Shown: in pieces, positions 60,819-64,000 of the stretch
Layout of the letters: every line of letters starts with the position of its first letter
Position numbering within the stretch: the first letter of the stretch is position 1
NCBI GenBank assembly: GCA_949130495.1
Contig: OX422211.1
Coordinates: 635,285,217 to 635,349,216, forward strand
Length of the DNA: 64,000 nt
Direction of reading: 5' to 3'
From: Sambucus nigra
Taxonomy: Eukaryota; Streptophyta; Magnoliopsida; Dipsacales; Adoxaceae
Position numbers and translations under genes: made by a program
Notes under the pieces: generated by a model
What the model saw: only the letters and a program-made list of their open reading frames with translations
The model's database searches: none
What the model was told of the DNA's origin: nothing

Positions 60819-61242
60819 ATGGATGCATGGGATACATTTATGTTCAATCTAGACCTCGAGCCAGATAATTGTTCGAAAACATGGGTAAGAGAATAGGCTT
60901 TGGCCAGACTAAGAGAAATAATTCGTGAAGCAGAAAAAGACTAGGCAGGTTCAAGTAACGACAATAAGAGGCTAGTATTGACTAATAGAGCATTGGGCGA
61001 GATGCAGGTAATGAGAAAAGTGGATGACTTTGCTAATGATCCAGTCGTACTCCAATAAGACATAAATTTAGCATTTGCCGATGAATTACCAGCTCCACTG
61101 ATGTATCCAGAAGCAATATCAAATGGTGACAAATACGGAGGGTATTTCCTTAGCACTACAGATGACTCGACAGATGATATATACCCAAGACATTATTTAG
61201 TCAGCCCCGAGTCTTCAACTAGTGATGACGCAATTTTCTAAA
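60819..61242 (+). pseudogene. Extra ORF upstream of gag in element E, decayed
   Basis: An ATG at 60819 (after TTTTGCAG, which looks like a splice acceptor) opens a 140-codon frame to TAA at 61240, interrupted only by two TAG and one TAA that single C-to-T changes from Gln codons would explain. Visible parts: MDAWDTFMFNLDLEPDN, a charged ALARLREIIREAEKD helix, LAFADELPAPLMYPEAI, and an acidic Ser/Thr/Asp-rich tail (SPESSTSDDAIF). I do not recognise a family. It is not part of gag, whose ATG is at 61409. Function unknown. Confidence 0.5.
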
Positions 61243-61408
61243 TTACAGAGGAATCTAGCATTAACAGTTGCTTACATGTTGTAGAATATAAATGTTAGCC
61301 GCACTGTAGTGATGTATAGTAGTACTGTACAACTAACCTTATATAAAATAGTCTTGTTTATTTATTTATTGGTATAATTCGTTTTATTTAGATTATGCTA
61401 TTTTAGGA

Positions 61409-62480
61409 TGGTTAGTACTCGAACCCCCTCTGTTGGAACTCAACCTAAACAGACTCAGACTGAAGCAATCATACAGTGTCTCCAGGAACTTACTACGTTA
61501 GCTCAACAACAATAGACGACTTATTCTACCCCAAAAGATGTTTCCGAAGAACTTTGTAGAATGAATTCTCTTAAGGAATTTCTATGACGATGACCTCCAT
61601 CTATTCTTGGAAAGCCAGGTGCTAATGAAGTTGATAAATGGATACGCCAGATTGTGAAAATCCTGAATGGAGTATGTATAGTTACTAATCTGTGATTCAT
61701 TTTAGTTTCATACATGTTAGATGGCGAAACAAATTTCTGGTGGCAAGCCATGTGACGTAATCAAAATGTTACTAATTTTACTTGGGAACAGTTTGAGGAT
61801 ATTTTTTCCAAAAGTATTATCCTGAAACTGAGTGAGACTAACGAACATTTGATTTTCTAAAATTGTAGCATGCTACCCTTTCAGTGGCTCAATACGAGAC
61901 TAAGTTTACTGAACCATCTCGTTATGCCCTAGAATACGTAGATATAGAGGTAAAGAGATGTAAGCAGTTTGAAAGAGGACTACACTCGAGAATTAAGAAT
62001 TCAATCGCTCTATTACAAATTCATGATTATTCTCAGTTGATTGACGTTGCAGCCATTGTGGTATGCAATGCTTCACCCTTTATCCGATCTCCATCCCCAG
62101 CTATTAGGAATAACCATATCATCAGAACCCCATCTCATTCTAGACCCCATCCATATACAAACTCCAGAGGACAAGCTTATTCCCAAATCTATCACAAAAC
62201 AACCCGTTTCAAGATCTGTTGTCATGAATGTCACGAGATAGGACATATTCGGCCCCGATGTCCTAAGATAAAATCAGCTCTAATCTGCTTCCAATTGAAC
62301 AAACCCTCACAAAATCCAAAATTTCGTTCTATTCCAAATCACTTCAAGCCAACTCAGAGAGTTCAACCAATTCTGAATCATGGGAGGAATTATGCCACAC
62401 GGCCTATGCGAAATGCACATGACGTGATTAAAAGTATTATTATTTTTCAGCATATTCCAACATATATTCTATTTGATACA
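61409..62480 (+). pseudogene. gag: gag of element E
   Basis: It starts MVSTRTPSVGTQPKQTQTEA at 61409, with a capsid region ANEVDKWIRQIVKIL near 61625 and MLDGETNFWWQAM near 61720. A frameshift at about 61870 moves to a frame that is open from 61884: SVAQYETKFTEPSRYA, then a Pro/Ser-rich part and a CCHC knuckle (CCHECHEIGHIRPRC) near 62218-62262. Typical Del-like gag. Confidence 0.82.
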
Positions 62481-64000
62481 TGAGCTATGCATTCTTTTAT
62501 AAGTCTTAGACTGGCTAAATTAATATGATGATCTCCAAACTCCTTAATTAGTCTAGTGAATATTGAATTACATACATGTGAAATCAATACGCCAACACAA
62601 GGTTATAGGAATTGTAAAATTTAGCTTGGTCTAGGAACTCTGTCAGTGAACTTGGTAATATGAGTTATTCGCAAATTCAATATTATTATCGGGATGAATG
62701 TATTATCAGAACATCACACTTAAATCAATTATCAAACTAAGAAAATTCATTTTCGCAATGAAAATAATTTCTCTTTTACATTCTAAGGAATAGGTTCGTC
62801 AAATCCTTCAAACTCTCAAATTCATATTTCTTCTTTAATTTCAAATTTACTGGAACAATTTGAAGATGTTTTTCCCGAAGATTTACCAGGATTACTCGCT
62901 TCTAGAGAAATTGAGTTTAGTATCAATCTTTATCCCAATACACTTCTTATTTCGATACCCCCAAATCAAATGGCTCCTTTAGAATTTCGAGAACTTCATA
63001 CCTAATTCGATGATCATTTATTGAAAGGTTTCATTCAATTAAGTTCATCACCTTGGGGAGCTCCAATATTATTTGTTAAGAAACATGATGGAAGCTTTAG
63101 ACTGTGCATAGATTATCATAAACTAAATTCTGTAACTATTCAGAATAAGTATCCTTTATTCCGAATAGGAGATCTGTTTGATCAACTTAGAGGAGCAAGG
63201 GTCTTTTCTAAAATATATTTACGATCTGGTTATCATCAGTTACGTGTCGGAGAGGAAGACATTCCAAAGACTGATTTTTGAACTCGTTATGGACATTTTA
63301 AATTTACTGTAATGTCATTTGGTCTAACCAATGCCCCGAAAGATTTTATGGTTCTAGTGCACCGAATCTTTATACCTTTTTTGGACCAATTCGTTAACGT
63401 TTTCATTGACTATATTTTTGTATATTAACTTAGCAGAACGTATTCAATAGTTGAAGATAGTCTTAAGTACTCTCAGAACTCATCAGTTATACTTCGAAAA
63501 GAGAAAATATGATTTCTCAATGAGAGAAATTAAATTTTTAGCACAAATGATTTCTAAAAATGGAATCCAAGTAAATCCAGCTAAAATTTCAGCCATTCTG
63601 GAATGGAAAAACCATACCAATATTACTAAAATAAAGAGTTTTCTTGGATTAGATGGATATTACTGTCGATTAGTCGAAGGGTTTTCACGCATGGTTGTTC
63701 CCCTTTCAAAACTAACTAGGAAGGAAGTTCCATCTGTATGGACATAAAAATGTAATGAATCATTCCAAGAGTTGAAGGACAAGTTGACTAGTACTCCTAT
63801 CCTCACCATTCCTTCTAGTAATGTAAGTTATGAGGTATATACTGATGCTTCATTAAAAGGATTACGATGTGTGTTAATGCAGAATGAAAAATTAGTAGAA
63901 TATGGGTAACAACAACTCAAGACACATGAGTGTAACTATCCAGTCCTTGATCTAGAACTAGCAGTCGTTGTTTTTGCATTAAAGATTTGGCGTTGTTACC
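62420..64000 (+). pseudogene. pol: pol of element E (protease, RT, RNase H start), partial
   Basis: Protease YILFDT followed by a stop and AMHSFIS at 62465-62500: the Gly codon of DTG has become [33 protein letters not shown] near 63050, [11 protein letters not shown] near 63225, FGLTNAP near 63330, VFIDYIFVY near 63405, where the second Asp of the FIDD motif has become Tyr. RNase H begins with VYTDASLKGL near 63835 and runs to the window edge. Frameshifts near 63290 and 63430. Same lineage as element B. Confidence 0.88.

Overview
The window is plant nuclear DNA, made almost entirely of nested, decayed Ty3/gypsy LTR retrotransposons. Evidence for a plant: Tat/Ogre-type and chromodomain (Del/Tekay-like) gypsy pol genes, initiator-tRNA-Met-type primer sites, LTRs of 2-3 kb, and plant-only antisense modules (plant mobile domain, PMD; a DUF7745-like domain; a Transposase_28-like 'gypsy-type transposon' protein). 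The species cannot be told. I found no intact host gene, no rRNA or tRNA gene and no CRISPR array. Every coding region carries stops or frameshifts.

Nesting (letters are mine). F is an old Tat element on the minus strand; only an RNase H piece remains (38396-38978). F was hit by C and by E. C is an Ogre-like element, minus strand, with its 5' LTR at 36016-38395, gag-pol at 27452-34497 and antisense modules at about 24870-26829; its 3' end lies beyond the left edge. A is a Tat element, minus strand, inserted in the antisense PMD gene of C and filling roughly 1-24830. A was then hit by B (chromovirus, plus strand, 6144-16716), by G (a 2.9-kb minimal LTR element, 19367-22224, perfect CTTGA target duplication), and probably by a hAT-like non-autonomous transposon (about 2560-3816). 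E is a chromovirus on the plus strand that starts at 38979 and runs off the right edge. Its 5' LTR is split by D, an 18800-bp Ogre-like element (39048-57847) with an ATGAG target duplication and both LTRs.

The most interesting object is D and its older relative C. Between pol and the 3' LTR, D carries two antisense transcription units: a five-exon PMD (MAIN-like) gene whose visible splice joints are all phase 0, and a DUF7745-like gene. C has remnants of both in the same order, so the cargo is older than the C/D split. The LTR promoter and both antisense promoter regions of D share a self-complementary TGCCGATCGGCA site; unrelated LTRs of B and G also place CGATCG-core palindromes upstream of their TATA boxes. 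Other unusual features are an 80-bp tandem array built from two related 40-bp halves (D), a 98-bp array with three dyads per unit (A), a decayed ORF upstream of gag in E, a poly-G tract at a gag frame change in D, and a foldback MITE inside a TA microsatellite in the LTR of C.
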